Shown: positions 17,531 to 27,497 of the stretch, piece after piece
Position numbering within the stretch: position 1 is the stretch's first letter
Layout of the letters: each line of letters begins with the position of its first letter
NCBI GenBank assembly: GCA_963825405.1
Contig: CAWGTB010000005.1
Location: 496,001 to 560,000, forward strand
Length of the DNA stretch: 64,000 nt
Direction: 5' to 3'
From: JACPNO01 sp963825405
Lineage (GTDB): Bacteria > Acidobacteriota > Terriglobia > Bryobacterales > Bryobacteraceae
Notes under the pieces: generated by a model
Seen by the model: the letters and a program-made list of their open reading frames with translations, nothing else
What the model was told of the DNA's origin: nothing
Databases searched by the model: none
Made by a program: the position numbers and the translations under genes

Positions 17531-18620
17531 GTGGCTGAGTTCACCGGAGAGCGCGTCATCCCCGAACCAGGTGGATCCCGACTTGTTCAACGAGCATCAG
17601 GCGCGCTACGCTTTCGCCGCGCGGCTGGCCGCATGGAAAACGCGTGCTGGATGCCGGCTGCGGCACCGGCTATGGCACGGCGGAGTTGGCCCGCCAGGCT
17701 CGCGATGTGCTGGGCATCGACATCTCCGCCGAGGCAGTAGCTTACGCGCGCGAACATTTTGGCGCGGAGAATATTCGTTTCGCGCAGGCTTCCTGCACCG
17801 CAATTCCGGCGGCGGCGGAAACTTTCGACGTCATTGCCGCCTTTGAAATCATCGAACATCTCACCGACTGGCGCGCGTTTCTTCGCGAAGCGAGCCGCGT
17901 GCTTGCACCCGGCGGGCTGTTTCTGGTTTCGACACCCAACAAGAGCTACTACGCGGAGACGCGCCGCCGCGAAGGGCCCAATCCGTTTCACGAGCATGAA
18001 TTCGAGCTGGAAGAATTCCGCCGCGAGCTGCTGGCCGTATTTCCCAACGTGTCGCTGTACTTCGAAAACCATACCGAAGCGATTTTGTTTGAGCCGGAGC
18101 ACACCGCGACCGGCGTTGCCGCCGAATTCGAGCAGCGCAGTGAGACCGGTCCGACGGCGCATTTTTTTCTGGCCGTCTGCGGCTTCGAGCGCGTCGCCGG
18201 AATTCCGGCGCTGATCTACGTTCCGCGCGCCGGCAACGTGCTGCGCGAGCGCGAACAGCACATCGGGTCTGCTCGAAGGCGAGCTGGCCACCAAGAACCA
18301 ATGGATCGAAGAGCGGGTCGCGCGCATCCTCGAATTGCAGGATGAGCTGGCAAGCGAGCAGGCCAAAGCCCGCGCCCGGATCGATCAACTGGAGGAAGAG
18401 AACCTGCCACACGCTGACCATCGCCAAGCGCGTGGTACAGGAACTCGAAGATAAATGCGACGAACTGGCCCGCTGCGTGGATTTTCTGCACGCGGCCGAG
18501 CGCAAGGCAGAGGATAAGCAGAACGAAGCCAACGATCTGCGGGGAAAAATTCTCGCCTCGCGCTGGTTCAAGCTGGGACGTAAGTTGAACCTGGGGCCGG
18601 TGGTTGATCCCCGCAAATGA
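17531..18620 (+). CDS. SAM-dependent methyltransferase with C-terminal coiled coil (four frameshifts)
   Basis: The N-terminus MAEFTGERVIP, VDPDLFNEHQARYAFAARL is followed by motif I VLDAGCGTGYGTAELA, then DVIAAFEIIEHLTDWRAFL and LAPGGLFLVSTPNKSYY of class I methyltransferases. After about residue 240 the protein is heptad-rich (LLEGELATKNQWIEERVARI, RIDQLEEEN, VVQELEDKCDEL) and ends RWFKLGRKLNLGPVVDPRK. Four inserted bases, near 17567, 17640, 18268 and 18416, explain all frame changes; the corrected length is 361 aa. Position after wzt and the coiled coil recall the chain-terminating WbdD proteins, although no kinase domain is visible. Confidence 0.85.
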
Positions 18621-20952
18621 CGGATTTGCTTCTCCTGCTGATTTCGCCGGTTCTGATGATCGTGAGCGCCTGGGTGCTGGCGTTGACCGACGCCGCCTGG
18701 CAAATCTTCGGCCGCCGGAAAAATCCCGCCGACACGCTTCCCTCCGTTAACGCCGCGACCGTCGTGATTCCCAACTGGAATGGTCGCGATCTGCTGGAAA
18801 AATATCTGCCGTCGGTGGAAGCGGCGCTGGCCGGCAATGCGGCGAACGAAATTATCGTCGTGGACAATGGCTCATCCGATGGCAGCGCGGAATTTTTGCG
18901 GCTCAATTTTCCGGGCGTGAAGACGCTGGCGCTCGAGCGCAATCTCGGCTTCGGCGGCGGCTCGAACGCCGGTATTCGCGCGGCAGCCAACGATATCGTC
19001 GTCCTGCTGAACAGCGATATGCGTGTGGACGCAGAATTTTTGGCGCCGCTGCTGGCTGGCTTTTCGGATGAGAAAGTCTTTGCCGTTTCCTGCCAGATTT
19101 TTCTCAGCGATCCCGCCAAGCGCCGCGAAGAAACGGGATTGACCGAAGGGCGCTGGCACCGCGGCGCGCTGCGCGTAGGCCATCGCGCCGACGAAGAAGT
19201 GAACGAGCTGTTTCCCTGTTTCTACGGCGGCGGCGGCTCCTGCGCTTTCGATCGCAAAAAAATGCTGGAGCTAGGCGGCTTCGATCCGCTGTACGAGCCG
19301 TTCTACCTGGAAGACACGGACCTAGGGTATCTGGCGTGGAAGCGCGGCTGGAAAGTGCTGTACCAGCCGGCGAGCATCGTGTATCACGAACACCGCGGAA
19401 CCATCGGCAAGAAATTTCGCGCCGATGAAATCGCGGCGGTACTGAAAAAGAATTTTATTTTGTTCGCCTGGAAAAATATTCACGACGGCCGGCGGATCAC
19501 CGGGCACCTCTTTTTTTCGTATGCCCATGCGCTGTCCAGCCTGTTCTTTGCCAGCGAGCCGCAGTTACCCAATCTGGCCGCGATCTGGCGGGCGTTTTGC
19601 GCGCTGCCCCGCGCGGCTCGCTCGCGTTGGCGGGCGCGATCGCTTGCCGTCGTTTCCGACACGGAGGCATTGCTTCGGCCGCAAGGCGGATATTTTCGCG
19701 ATCGCTTTGCCAGGATCGATCCCGCGCCGCGGCAGTTGCGCGTGCTTTTCGTTTCGCCGTATCCGATCTGTCCGCCCGTGCATGGCGGCGGCCTGCTGAT
19801 GTACGAAACTTTGCGCGAGCTCACGCGCCTGGCGGAAGTGCATGCGCTGGTCATGCTCGATCGCCCGGAACAGCTGGAAGCCAACCTGGAGCTGCGGACC
19901 TTCTGCGCGTCGGCCGAATTTCTGGTGCGGCGGGGCAGCGTCCGCCGTCAGATCACCAAGATCACTCCCCAGGGCACGCGCGAGTTTGCTAATGCCGAGC
20001 TCGAATGGCTGATTCATCGCCAGCTTTATCTCAAGCGCATCGACATCCTGCAATTGGAATACTCGCCGCTGGCGCAGTACGCGCGCGCGCTTCCAGCGCA
20101 TGGTCTGCATCGTGTTCGAACACGACATTCATTTCCAGGCGCTGGCGCGCGGGCGGGAACATTTCGCCTCGGCGTCCGATCGCGCCTATCTCGCCTACGA
20201 ATATCTGCGCGTGCTGCGCTACGAGCTGCAGACGCTGCCGAACTGCGATCGCGTGCAGGTCTGCACGACCGACAATCGCGGCTACCTGGCCAGCTTTCTG
20301 CCGCAGATGCAGGGAAAAATTCAGGCGGGGCTGCGGGCGGGCATCGATACTTCGCGCTATTCATTTCACGCCGATGGGCGCGAGCCGGGTGTCATGTTGT
20401 TCGTGGGCAGCTATCGCCATCAACCCAATCAGGTGGCGCTCGAATGGTTCGTGCGCGAAATTCTGCCGCGCATCATCGCGCAGCGGCCCGCAGGCGCGGC
20501 TGCGCGTGGTGGGATCCGATCCGCCGGAGCGCAGCACCCTCGCCGACGATACAGCCGCAGTCGAACTGGTTGGATTCGTCGACGACATTCGCACCGAACT
20601 GGCCCGCTGTGCGGTTTTCGTGTGTCCGATCCGCAGCGGTTCCGGCGTGCGCGTGAAACTGCTGGAGGCATTCGCCAGCGGGATTCCGGTGGTGTCAACG
20701 CGCGTCGGGGCCGAAGGCCTGACCAGCACCGATGGAGAATTTTGCGCGCTGTCGGATGATCCGGATGCATTCGCACGCAAAGTGCTCGACATTCTCGACC
20801 GGCCGGACGAAGCCGCGGCCATGGCGCGGCGCGCGCGCGAAGAAGTCTTGCATCATTGGGACATGGCGGCGATCACGCGCAAATTGGAGCAGAGTTACCG
20901 GGAGGTGCTGCGCGAGAAACAGGATCCTACTTGCCAGCGAGCGTCTTCGTGA
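18617..20952 (+). CDS. Membrane-anchored GT2-GT4 fusion glycosyltransferase (two frameshifts)
   Basis: One N-terminal TM helix (LLLLLISPVLMIVSAWVLAL) precedes a GT2 domain with ATVVIPNWNGRDLLEKYLPS, EIIVVDNGSSDGSAEFLRL, VVLLNSDMRVDAEFLAPL and YLEDTDLGYLAWKRGWKV. From about residue 365 a second, GT4-like unit begins (LRVLFVSPYPICPPVHGGGL), with LRVVGSDPP, VELVGFVDDIRTELARC and SGVRVKLLEAFASGIPVVS, the acceptor and nucleotide-sugar parts of a GT-B fold. Two inserted bases, near 20092 and 20490, must be removed, giving 777 aa. It overlaps the methyltransferase by 4 bases. Such a fusion probably adds two successive sugars. Confidence 0.88.
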
Positions 20953-21496
20953 GCCGCGCCACCACTTGTCTGGAGACTTTTTCCAGCTCATCGGGAGAGG
21001 TATTCTTGGGCTTCTCGTACGCCGACCAGAGCACGCGACCGGATTTCGCTTCCACTAGAAACAGCGTTCCTTTGCCGCGGCCAAAACCGGAGGTCGGCGC
21101 CGCCGCGTTGGTGGTGGTCTTGGCCGGAGTCACCGGGTCGCCTTTGACCATGGGCTCCTTCGAGTCCGCCTTGACGTCCGATTTTTCATCGCTCTTGCTG
21201 TCGTCGTCTTTCTTGGCGGCTTCCTTCTTTTTGGCCTCCGCGCTTTCGGGCTTGGGTTGCGGGTACAATTTTTCGAGCTGCGTTTGCAGCGCTTCGCCCA
21301 GACGGTCGGTGAAAATAGCGTCGGCGTGTTTGGGATCGGTCACCACACTAAATGTGTGCGCAGCGGTAAGCTGGTGCGCCAGGAATTGGTCCATGCCGTT
21401 GGACATGGGCATGAGATATACGGATTGCACGTTGGTGCCGGCGATTTCAACGGCGCCCAGTACGGCGGAAAATGCAAGTAGAGCAGCCCATCTCAT
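20927..21496 (-). CDS. Secreted hypothetical protein with Lys/Asp-rich linker, 189 aa
   Basis: A signal peptide (MRWAALLAFSAVLGAVEIAG) precedes a short domain with VVTDPKHADAIFTDRLGEAL, then a highly charged linker (residues about 75-125, AKKKEAAKKDDDSKSDEKS) and a terminal domain GKGTLFLVEAKSGRVLWSAY ending VVARLTKTLAGK. I do not recognise a named family; the ends resemble small secreted acidobacterial proteins. It is antisense to its surroundings and overlaps the 3' end of the GT fusion gene by 26 bases. Confidence 0.72.
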   Translation of the reverse strand: MRWAALLAFSAVLGAVEIAGTNVQSVYLMPMSNGMDQFLAHQLTAAHTFSVVTDPKHADAIFTDRLGEALQTQLEKLYPQPKPESAEAKKKEAAKKDDDSKSDEKSDVKADSKEPMVKGDPVTPAKTTTNAAAPTSGFGRGKGTLFLVEAKSGRVLWSAYEKPKNTSPDELEKVSRQVVARLTKTLAGK

Positions 21497-21521
21497 GGTA
21501 GCCCCATGATAACGAACCGGT

Positions 21522-22214
21522 ATGTATAAAGGCCAGAAGATCACCGTGATCATTCCCTGCCTGAACGAGGAGCAGGGCATCGAGCAGGTCCTACGGCGCT
21601 TGCCGGAGTACGTCGACGAAACCATCGTTGTCGATAACGGTTCGACCGACCGCACCGCCGACGTCGCTCGCAGCCTCGGCGCGCAGGTGATTCGCGAGGA
21701 AGTGCGCGGCTACGGCCGCAGCTACCGGCGCGGATTCTCCAACGCCACCGGCGACATCATCGTCACATTGGACGGCGATCACAGCTATCCGGTTGAGGCG
21801 CTGTCGTACCTGCTGGAAGCTTTTCTCCACCTGGAAGTGGATTTTCTGAACGCCTCCCGCTTTCCCGTGCGCGACCCGCGCGCCATGACCTTCAAGCACA
21901 AATTCGGCAACCTGGTGCTTTCGCTCGCCATGTCGCTGCTGTTTTTTCGATGGGTGCGCGACTCGCAATCGGGCATGTGGGTATTCCGCCGCAAGATTCT
22001 GGCGGATATGCGCCTGGAATCGGATGGCATGGCGTTCTCCGAGGAAATCAAGATCGAGGCTCTCAAAGATCCGAATATCCGTTTTGGCGAAATATCCATT
22101 CAGTACAGTTCCCGGCTGGGGGAAATGAAGCTCAACCCGTGGCGGGACGGCTTCGCCAACCTCTGGTTCCTGGTGAAGAAACGCTTCTCCGGCAGGCGCC
22201 ATGAAGCCGGCTGA
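21522..22214 (+). CDS. GT2 glycosyltransferase, dolichol/polyprenyl-phosphate sugar synthase-like
   Basis: A 230-aa soluble GT-A enzyme: ITVIIPCLNEEQGIEQVLRR, DETIVVDNGSTDRTADVA, GDIIVTLDGDHSYPVEAL (the DxD region) and WVRDSQSGMWVFRR. This layout matches polyprenyl-phosphate mannose or glucose synthases, which charge the carrier used by GT-C enzymes such as the one at 12043-13464. There is no TM tail. It overlaps the next GT2 gene by 14 bases. Confidence 0.9.
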   Translation: MYKGQKITVIIPCLNEEQGIEQVLRRLPEYVDETIVVDNGSTDRTADVARSLGAQVIREEVRGYGRSYRRGFSNATGDIIVTLDGDHSYPVEALSYLLEAFLHLEVDFLNASRFPVRDPRAMTFKHKFGNLVLSLAMSLLFFRWVRDSQSGMWVFRRKILADMRLESDGMAFSEEIKIEALKDPNIRFGEISIQYSSRLGEMKLNPWRDGFANLWFLVKKRFSGRRHEAG

Positions 22215-23244
22215 GGTGTCGGTGATCGTGCCCGTCTGGAACGGGGGGGCATTGCTGGAGCGCCTGCTGGCCAGCCTGCGGCTGCAGACTTATCCCATCG
22301 CAGAAATTCTGATTGTCGATAACGGCTCGGAAGACGGCGCGCCAGAGATGGCCGAAAGCGCCGGCGCTCGTGTGATCCGCATGGGCTGGAATGCCGGCTT
22401 CGCCCGCGCCGTAAATCAAGGCATCCAGCAGGCGCGCGGGGAATGGCTCGCGCTAGTGAACAGCGACGTCGAAGCCCAGCCGGACTGGCTGGAAAAGCTG
22501 ATGCAATCGGCCACAGATCCGGAGACCTGGTTCATCACCGGCAAAATTCTCAGCGCCGTGCAACGGGACCACGTCGACGGAACGTACGATGCTATGTGCC
22601 GCGGCGGCGTCGCCGTTCGCATCGGCAGAGGACGCCTCGATGGGCCGCTATTTTCCACTTCCCGCAAGATCTGGTTTGCACCTGCGACCGCGGCGATTTA
22701 TCGCGCGGATCTGTTTCGCCGCATCGGACTACTCGAAGAGAGCTTCGAATCGTATCTGGAAGATGTCGAATTCGGGTTGCGCGGCGCCTGCCTGGGCTAC
22801 GCCGGGTTCTACACTCCAGAAGCCGTGGCGTATCACGTGGGCAGCGCGACCCTAGGGAAGATGCATCCTGAGACCGTGCGGAGAACCGCGCGTAACCAGG
22901 TGCTGCTCATCGCGAAGTACTACAGAGGCAGTTTTTTGCTCCGCTCCGCCTGGTCCGTATTGGTGGCGCAGGCCTTATGGGGTGTGGTGGCGCTGCGGCA
23001 GGGAGTGCTGTGGCCCTTCTTCGTGGGTAAATTTCAAGGCCTGCGGAGCTTCGCTGGGGCACGACGCTGCGGGTTGCGCGTCGACTCCGCTCGCCTTGAG
23101 ACAGTGCTGCGGGAAACCGAGCGCGACATGGCGCGGGTGTTCTCGCAAACTGGCTTCGGCAAATATTGGTGGTGCTATTTTCTACTCACAGCTCCGGGGC
23201 GGCTGTTGCGCGGATCAGATAGCGAATCTGGCGTAGCCAGGTAA
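22201..23244 (+). CDS. GT2 glycosyltransferase, rhamnosyltransferase-like
   Basis: A 347-aa protein with VSVIVPVWNGGALLERLLAS, AEILIVDNGSEDGAPEM, GEWLALVNSDVEAQPDWLEK and SYLEDVEFGLRGACLGY, the GT-A core of the WcaA/rhamnosyltransferase group. A hydrophobic C-terminal region (SAWSVLVAQALWGVVALRQG) may associate with the membrane. It overlaps the upstream GT2 gene and probably belongs to the same glycan assembly line. Donor and acceptor sugars are unknown. Confidence 0.88.
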   Translation: MKPAEVSVIVPVWNGGALLERLLASLRLQTYPIAEILIVDNGSEDGAPEMAESAGARVIRMGWNAGFARAVNQGIQQARGEWLALVNSDVEAQPDWLEKLMQSATDPETWFITGKILSAVQRDHVDGTYDAMCRGGVAVRIGRGRLDGPLFSTSRKIWFAPATAAIYRADLFRRIGLLEESFESYLEDVEFGLRGACLGYAGFYTPEAVAYHVGSATLGKMHPETVRRTARNQVLLIAKYYRGSFLLRSAWSVLVAQALWGVVALRQGVLWPFFVGKFQGLRSFAGARRCGLRVDSARLETVLRETERDMARVFSQTGFGKYWWCYFLLTAPGRLLRGSDSESGVAR

Positions 23245-24010
23245 TTTAGTAACGAAAATATTGCCGCAGCGCAGTGTTCGCGCGCATCGTTTTGCATGTT
23301 GTGTAAATAGCCTCGCTCGGGGCTAGTCACGTGCGTTCATCTATTTCATGCCCTATTGACAGGCAAAAGGCCTCGATTGCACCCGCGATTAAAACGGAAA
23401 GCGCGGAATCTCCGAAGCCGTTGAGCAATTGGAAGCCTTCGTGCAGGTGACGGATCGAAACTTCGGGGCATCGTGTGCAAAACCAGCTTTACATGGAACA
23501 GCGGTTCTATTTCGTTTTCACGAAAGGCGAGGCAGATTGACACAGGGTGCGTCGGAAGCTGGCGCGATAACGCCCTCGGAAGATCGCACCGTGGATAATT
23601 CTCCGCAGTGTGGGAGGCGTTTCGCGAATTCACGCAACCTGTCTCACTTTTCAGGCGTCAATCAGAAAATGCCGGGGAGTTTGCGTTATCAGGATAGTGA
23701 CACCACAGCCCCAGGTGGACATTCGATCCCTAAGATCGCACTGGAGTTCCACCGATTTTACTGGTATCGTGGTTTTCTTAGATACTCGGCTAAACGCTTT
23801 CAAGCCACGCAGCTGAACGCCAGCTGTTGGGCTATGCTCGTAGGCTCCATCCGGTGGACAGTGATGGTTTCATACCGCCCAGGAAGCCTGAACCCCATAG
23901 CAGCAAGTAGCAAAGTCGTGAGACTGGCTGGTTGTCTGAAATCAGTAGCCAGCGCAGCGTAGAAGTGCTGTTTTAAAATTCGGATCAATTATTGTGACGG
24001 TTTCTTGCTC
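23245..24010. other. 766-base gap in the glycan locus with no recognisable gene
   Basis: All frames over 60 codons here look non-coding: codon use is irregular, with unusually many AT-rich triplets compared with the neighbours. I see no transposase motif, RNA fold or clear repeat. It may hold a promoter for the following GT2 gene or be a decayed insertion. Confidence 0.5.
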
Positions 24011-25064
24011 ATGTCCGATCGCGAAGAATTCGTTTCCATCACGATAGTTACTTACAATAGCGGCCGTTTCATCAAGCGGTGTCTGGAGTCGGTACTGGCT
24101 CAGAAATACCCCTTGAAGGAGGTGATTGTCATCGACAATTCCTCCACGGACGGCACCGCCGATATTCTGGAACACTTCGAAGACCGCTGCCAGATCGTTT
24201 ACAACTGTGAAAACATCGGCTTCGCGGCGGCCCAGAATCAGGCCATCGCGCTGTCCAGCGGCGAATGGGTGCTCACCTTGAATCCGGACGTTCTGCTGCT
24301 GCCGGATTTCATCCACGCCCTGGTAAGCGCCGGGCAGATCGATGAAAAGGTAGGCTCCGTCTGCGGCAAGCTGCTGCAGATTACCGCCAGCTTCGATATC
24401 CCGGCCAAGCCCGTGGTCGATTCCACCGGCATCTATTTCAACCCCATGCTGCGCCACTTGGACCGCGGCAGCCAGGAAGTCGACAACGGCCATTACCTCC
24501 ACTACGAATACGTATTCGGCGCCACGGCGGCCGCGGCTTTGTACCGCCGCGAGATGATCGACGACATCGCCATCGGCGGGGAATTTTTCGACTCCGATTT
24601 CTTCGTCTACCGCGAAGATGCCGACGTGGCCTGGCGCGCGCAGTTGATGGGCTGGCGCTGCCTGTACGTGCCCTATGCGCGCGGCTATCACGTGCGCAAC
24701 GTGCTGCCCGGCAACCGCCGCGCGCTGCCTCCGGAAATCAACATGCACTCAGTGAAGAACCGCTTCCTGCTGCGCATCAAGAATATTTCCGGGGATTTGT
24801 ATCTGCGCAACTGGTTCTCCATCTCGGCCCGCGACATCATGGTTGTGGCGCTGCTGTCTGCTCTGGGAGCATAGTTCGCTCAAGGCCTTCTGGTATCTGG
24901 CCAAGAACTGGAAGCGCGTTCTGGCCAAGCGCCGGGAAATCCAGGCGCGGCAGCGGGTGGATAACGAATATATCGCCAGTTGGTTCCGCTACGCCCCGGT
25001 CAGCAAGCCCGCTCCGCGCAGCATGGCCCGTGTCCGTTCGCGTTCCAAGGCCGCCCGCGGCTAA
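24011..25064 (+). CDS. GT2 glycosyltransferase (one frameshift)
   Basis: A GT-A domain with VSITIVTYNSGRFIKRCLES, EVIVIDNSSTDGTADILEHF, GEWVLTLNPDVLLLPDFIH and SDFFVYREDADVAWRAQLMG, as in family 2 rhamnosyl- or galactosyltransferases. The frame ends early at ALLSALGA; removing one inserted base near 24856 continues as LCLLWEHSSLKAFWYLAKNW and ends SMARVRSRSKAARG, giving 350 aa. A TTG two codons upstream of the ATG is the only alternative start. It is followed closely by the GT4 gene. Confidence 0.88.
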
Positions 25065-25075
25065 AATCGGAGGAC

Positions 25076-26157
25076 ATGCGGATAGCCATTCTCGGAACGA
25101 GAGGCATTCCCGCAAACTACGGCGGTTTTGAGACCTTCGCCGAAGAGCTTTCCACGCGGCTGGCGGCACGCGGACACGCCGTCACCGTTTACTGCCGTCA
25201 GCGATATTCCGCTCCGACTTATCGCGGTGTGGCTCTGCAATACCTGCCCACGTTCCGCCACAAATATTTCGACACCATCGTGCACACCGCGCTCTCCACC
25301 TTCCACTTGCTGGGCCAGCGCGCCGATGCCGCGCTCTACTGCAACGCCGCCAACGCCGTGTTCACGATCCTGCCGCGCCTGTCCGGAATTCCGGTCGCGC
25401 TCAATGTCGATGGCATCGAACGGCGGCGCGCCAAGTGGAACGCGCTCGCCAAGACCTGGTACCGGATTTCGGAATGGCTGGCCACGTTTTTGCCCAACGC
25501 CGTGATTACCGATGCGCAGGCCATCGCCGACTACTATCGCTCGACCTACGGCAAGGCGACGCACTTCATCCCGTACGGCGCCGAGACCGGCAAAGTGTCG
25601 ACCGACGCCACCGTGCGCGAACTGGGCCTTGAGCCGGGACGTTATTTCCTCTACGTCAGCCGCATGGAACCGGAAAACCGGGCGCTCGAAGTTCGCGAGG
25701 CCTTCGAGCAGGTCGCGACCGATCTAAAGCTGGCGCTCATCGGCGACGCTCCATACGCCCACGACTACATCCGCCGCGTGCGCGACACCCAGGATCCGCG
25801 CATCGTGATTCCCGGAGCGATTTACGGCCGCGGCTATCAGGAGCTGGGCTCGCATTGTTTCGCCTATGTCCACGCGACCGAAGTGGGCGGCACGCATCCG
25901 GCGCTGATCGAAGCCATGGGCCGCGGCGCGCTGGTGCTCTATCGCGACACTCCGGAAAATCGCGAAGTGGCCGCGGACGCCGGCATTCCCTTCACCGGCG
26001 ATCTCAAGGAAAAAATCGAATAGCGTGCTGGCGATGAGCGAAAGCCGAGCGCGAAGCCTTCCGGCAAAAAGCCATCGACCGCGTGCGTACCCACTATTCC
26101 TGGGAACGCGTCACCAATGATTATGAAGAGCTGCTTACTGGGCTCGCCCGCCGATAA
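25076..26157 (+). CDS. GT4 glycosyltransferase with DUF1972-type N-terminus (two frameshifts)
   Basis: Begins MRIAILGTRGIPANYGGFET, the classic start of DUF1972/rhamnosyltransferase proteins, then LNVDGIERRRAKW, PNAVITDAQAIADYY, YFLYVSRMEPENRALEV and FAYVHATEVGGTHPALIEAM. The C-terminal end lies in another frame; removing inserted bases near 26023 and 26043 gives SVLAMSEAEREAFRQKAIDR and the ending YEELLTGLARR, 359 aa. CGGAGGAC directly precedes the ATG. These enzymes often add rhamnose or GlcNAc early in exopolysaccharide repeat assembly. Confidence 0.88.
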
Positions 26158-26161
26158 TTCT

Positions 26162-27298
26162 ATGGAAGCGCCCACATTTCCCTATCGCTGCTACGCTTTG
26201 ATTTCGCGCCGGCAGATTGCCGCGAATTATCAAAGTGTGCGCGCTGCGCTGGGCCCGGCGGCGACGGTGCTGGGCGTCGTGAAAGCCAATGCCTACGGGC
26301 ATGGCGCGGTGGAGGTTTCGCGCGTGCTGGTTTCCGAAGGCGCAAAGTGGCTCGCGGTCAGCACGGTCGAGGAAGGGGTCGCTCTGCGCCAGGCTGGCCT
26401 GGCCGTCAACATTTTGGTGATGACCGGTTTCCTGCGCTACGAGTGGGACGCGCTGCTGGAGCACTCCCTCACGCCGGTGATCCATTCGCTCGAGGATCTC
26501 GCCGCGCTCGGCGCTCTGGCGCACGCGGCCTCGAAATCCATCGACTACCACCTGAAAGTCGACAGCGGCATGCACCGCCTGGGAACGCGCGCCGGAGTGG
26601 CGGAAATTTTGGCTGCGATCCAATCCGCGCGCCACGCCAATCTCACCGGACTCATGACCCATTTGGCCTCGGCCGCCGATTACACCACGCCGCAGACGGA
26701 TCAGCAGGCCGAGCGCTTTGCGCGCATCTGGGAAGAGCTTCGCACGGCCGGCGTCCACCCGACGTATGTGCACATGTCCGCCACCAACGCTATCGCCTAC
26801 GGCAGAAACGCCCCGTGGCTGACGATGGCGCGGCCCGGGCACGCGCTCTACGGATACGTTTCGCCGGCGCGCGGCAATGCTCCGAGCCCGATTCTCTCCG
26901 TGCAGCCGGCACTCACGTGGAAAGCCAAAATTCTGGCCGTGAAAGACATTCCGGAAGGAGCGCAGGTCGGCTACGGCGGGTCGTTTCGCGCAACGCAGCC
27001 GATGCGCATCGCGGTGGTGGCGGCGGGCTACGCGGATGGCGTGCCGCACCGGTTGTCGAATCGCGGCAAAGTGATTGCGGCGGGAAAGCTGGCGGCGATT
27101 CTCGGCACCGTTTCCATGGACCTCACCACCATCGATGTCAGCCACGCGCCGCATCTCCGGCCCGGCGATGAGGTCACGCTGCTCGGCCGCGAGGGCGAAG
27201 TAAGCCAGGACGCGCAACAAATGGCGCGCCAGGCGGGGACGATTTCCTACAGTATTCTGTGCGGCATCGCCGCACGTGTCGAACGGGTATACATGTAA
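26162..27298 (+). CDS. alr: Alanine racemase
   Basis: A 378-aa PLP enzyme making D-alanine for peptidoglycan. The PLP lysine is K41 in VLGVVKANAYGHGAVEVSRV. The second catalytic base is the Tyr in AQVGYGGSFRA in the C-terminal beta domain, followed by GTVSMDLTTIDVSH. HLKVDSGMHRLGTR and LTMARPGHALYGY are family blocks. I start at the ATG before EAPTFPYRCYA, four bases after the GT4 stop, because the longer frame covers the end of the GT4 gene. Confidence 0.95.
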   Translation: MEAPTFPYRCYALISRRQIAANYQSVRAALGPAATVLGVVKANAYGHGAVEVSRVLVSEGAKWLAVSTVEEGVALRQAGLAVNILVMTGFLRYEWDALLEHSLTPVIHSLEDLAALGALAHAASKSIDYHLKVDSGMHRLGTRAGVAEILAAIQSARHANLTGLMTHLASAADYTTPQTDQQAERFARIWEELRTAGVHPTYVHMSATNAIAYGRNAPWLTMARPGHALYGYVSPARGNAPSPILSVQPALTWKAKILAVKDIPEGAQVGYGGSFRATQPMRIAVVAAGYADGVPHRLSNRGKVIAAGKLAAILGTVSMDLTTIDVSHAPHLRPGDEVTLLGREGEVSQDAQQMARQAGTISYSILCGIAARVERVYM

Positions 27299-27302
27299 GT
27301 GG

Positions 27303-27321
27303 GGCAGGTCCCCGACCTGCC
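27303..27321. repeat. Perfect hairpin after alr
   Basis: GGCAGGTC and GACCTGCC pair perfectly around a CCC loop, 4 bases after the alr stop. There is no T-run, so it is more likely a REP-like intergenic element than an intrinsic terminator, though it could protect the mRNA 3' end. Confidence 0.65.
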
Positions 27322-27340
27322 AATTCTTGAAACGCTAAAC

Positions 27341-27403
27341 ATGCGCACCGCGCTAGGCCTCCGGGCACACTCGGCCTGGGCGCATCCTAGAACGCCGCGG
27401 CGG
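27341..27403 (+). pseudogene. Decayed partial duplicate of the start of the gene at 27498
   Basis: Bases 27341-27380 match 27498-27537 at most positions, both starting ATGCGCACCGCGCT. After a deletion of about 37 bases, 27381-27403 matches 27575 onward (CATCCTAGAACGCC versus TATCCTAGAGCGCC). The frame then closes after about 36 codons. It is therefore a tandem duplication remnant of the 5' end of the next gene. Confidence 0.7.
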
Positions 27404-27451
27404 AAGCGTTGCCTCACTGGCGCGTATGCCGCGCTCGACGTGGTCTCGTAG

Positions 27452-27472
27452 GGGCGGGTTTCAAACCCGCCC
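27452..27472. repeat. Palindromic element (GGGCGGGTTT family)
   Basis: A 21-base near-perfect palindrome: GGGCGGGTTT, a central base, then AAACCCGCCC, preceded by GTAG. It lies between the decayed duplicate and the parent gene. The same family occurs near 39441, 52698, 53617 and 53660. Confidence 0.8.
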
Positions 27473-27497
27473 TTGGCGGTATTACGATGATGGGCGC

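Noticed and set aside
23429..23962. 177-codon frame in the gap of the glycan locus
   Set aside because: No motif, irregular codon use and no ribosome site. I could not relate it to any transposase or other family.
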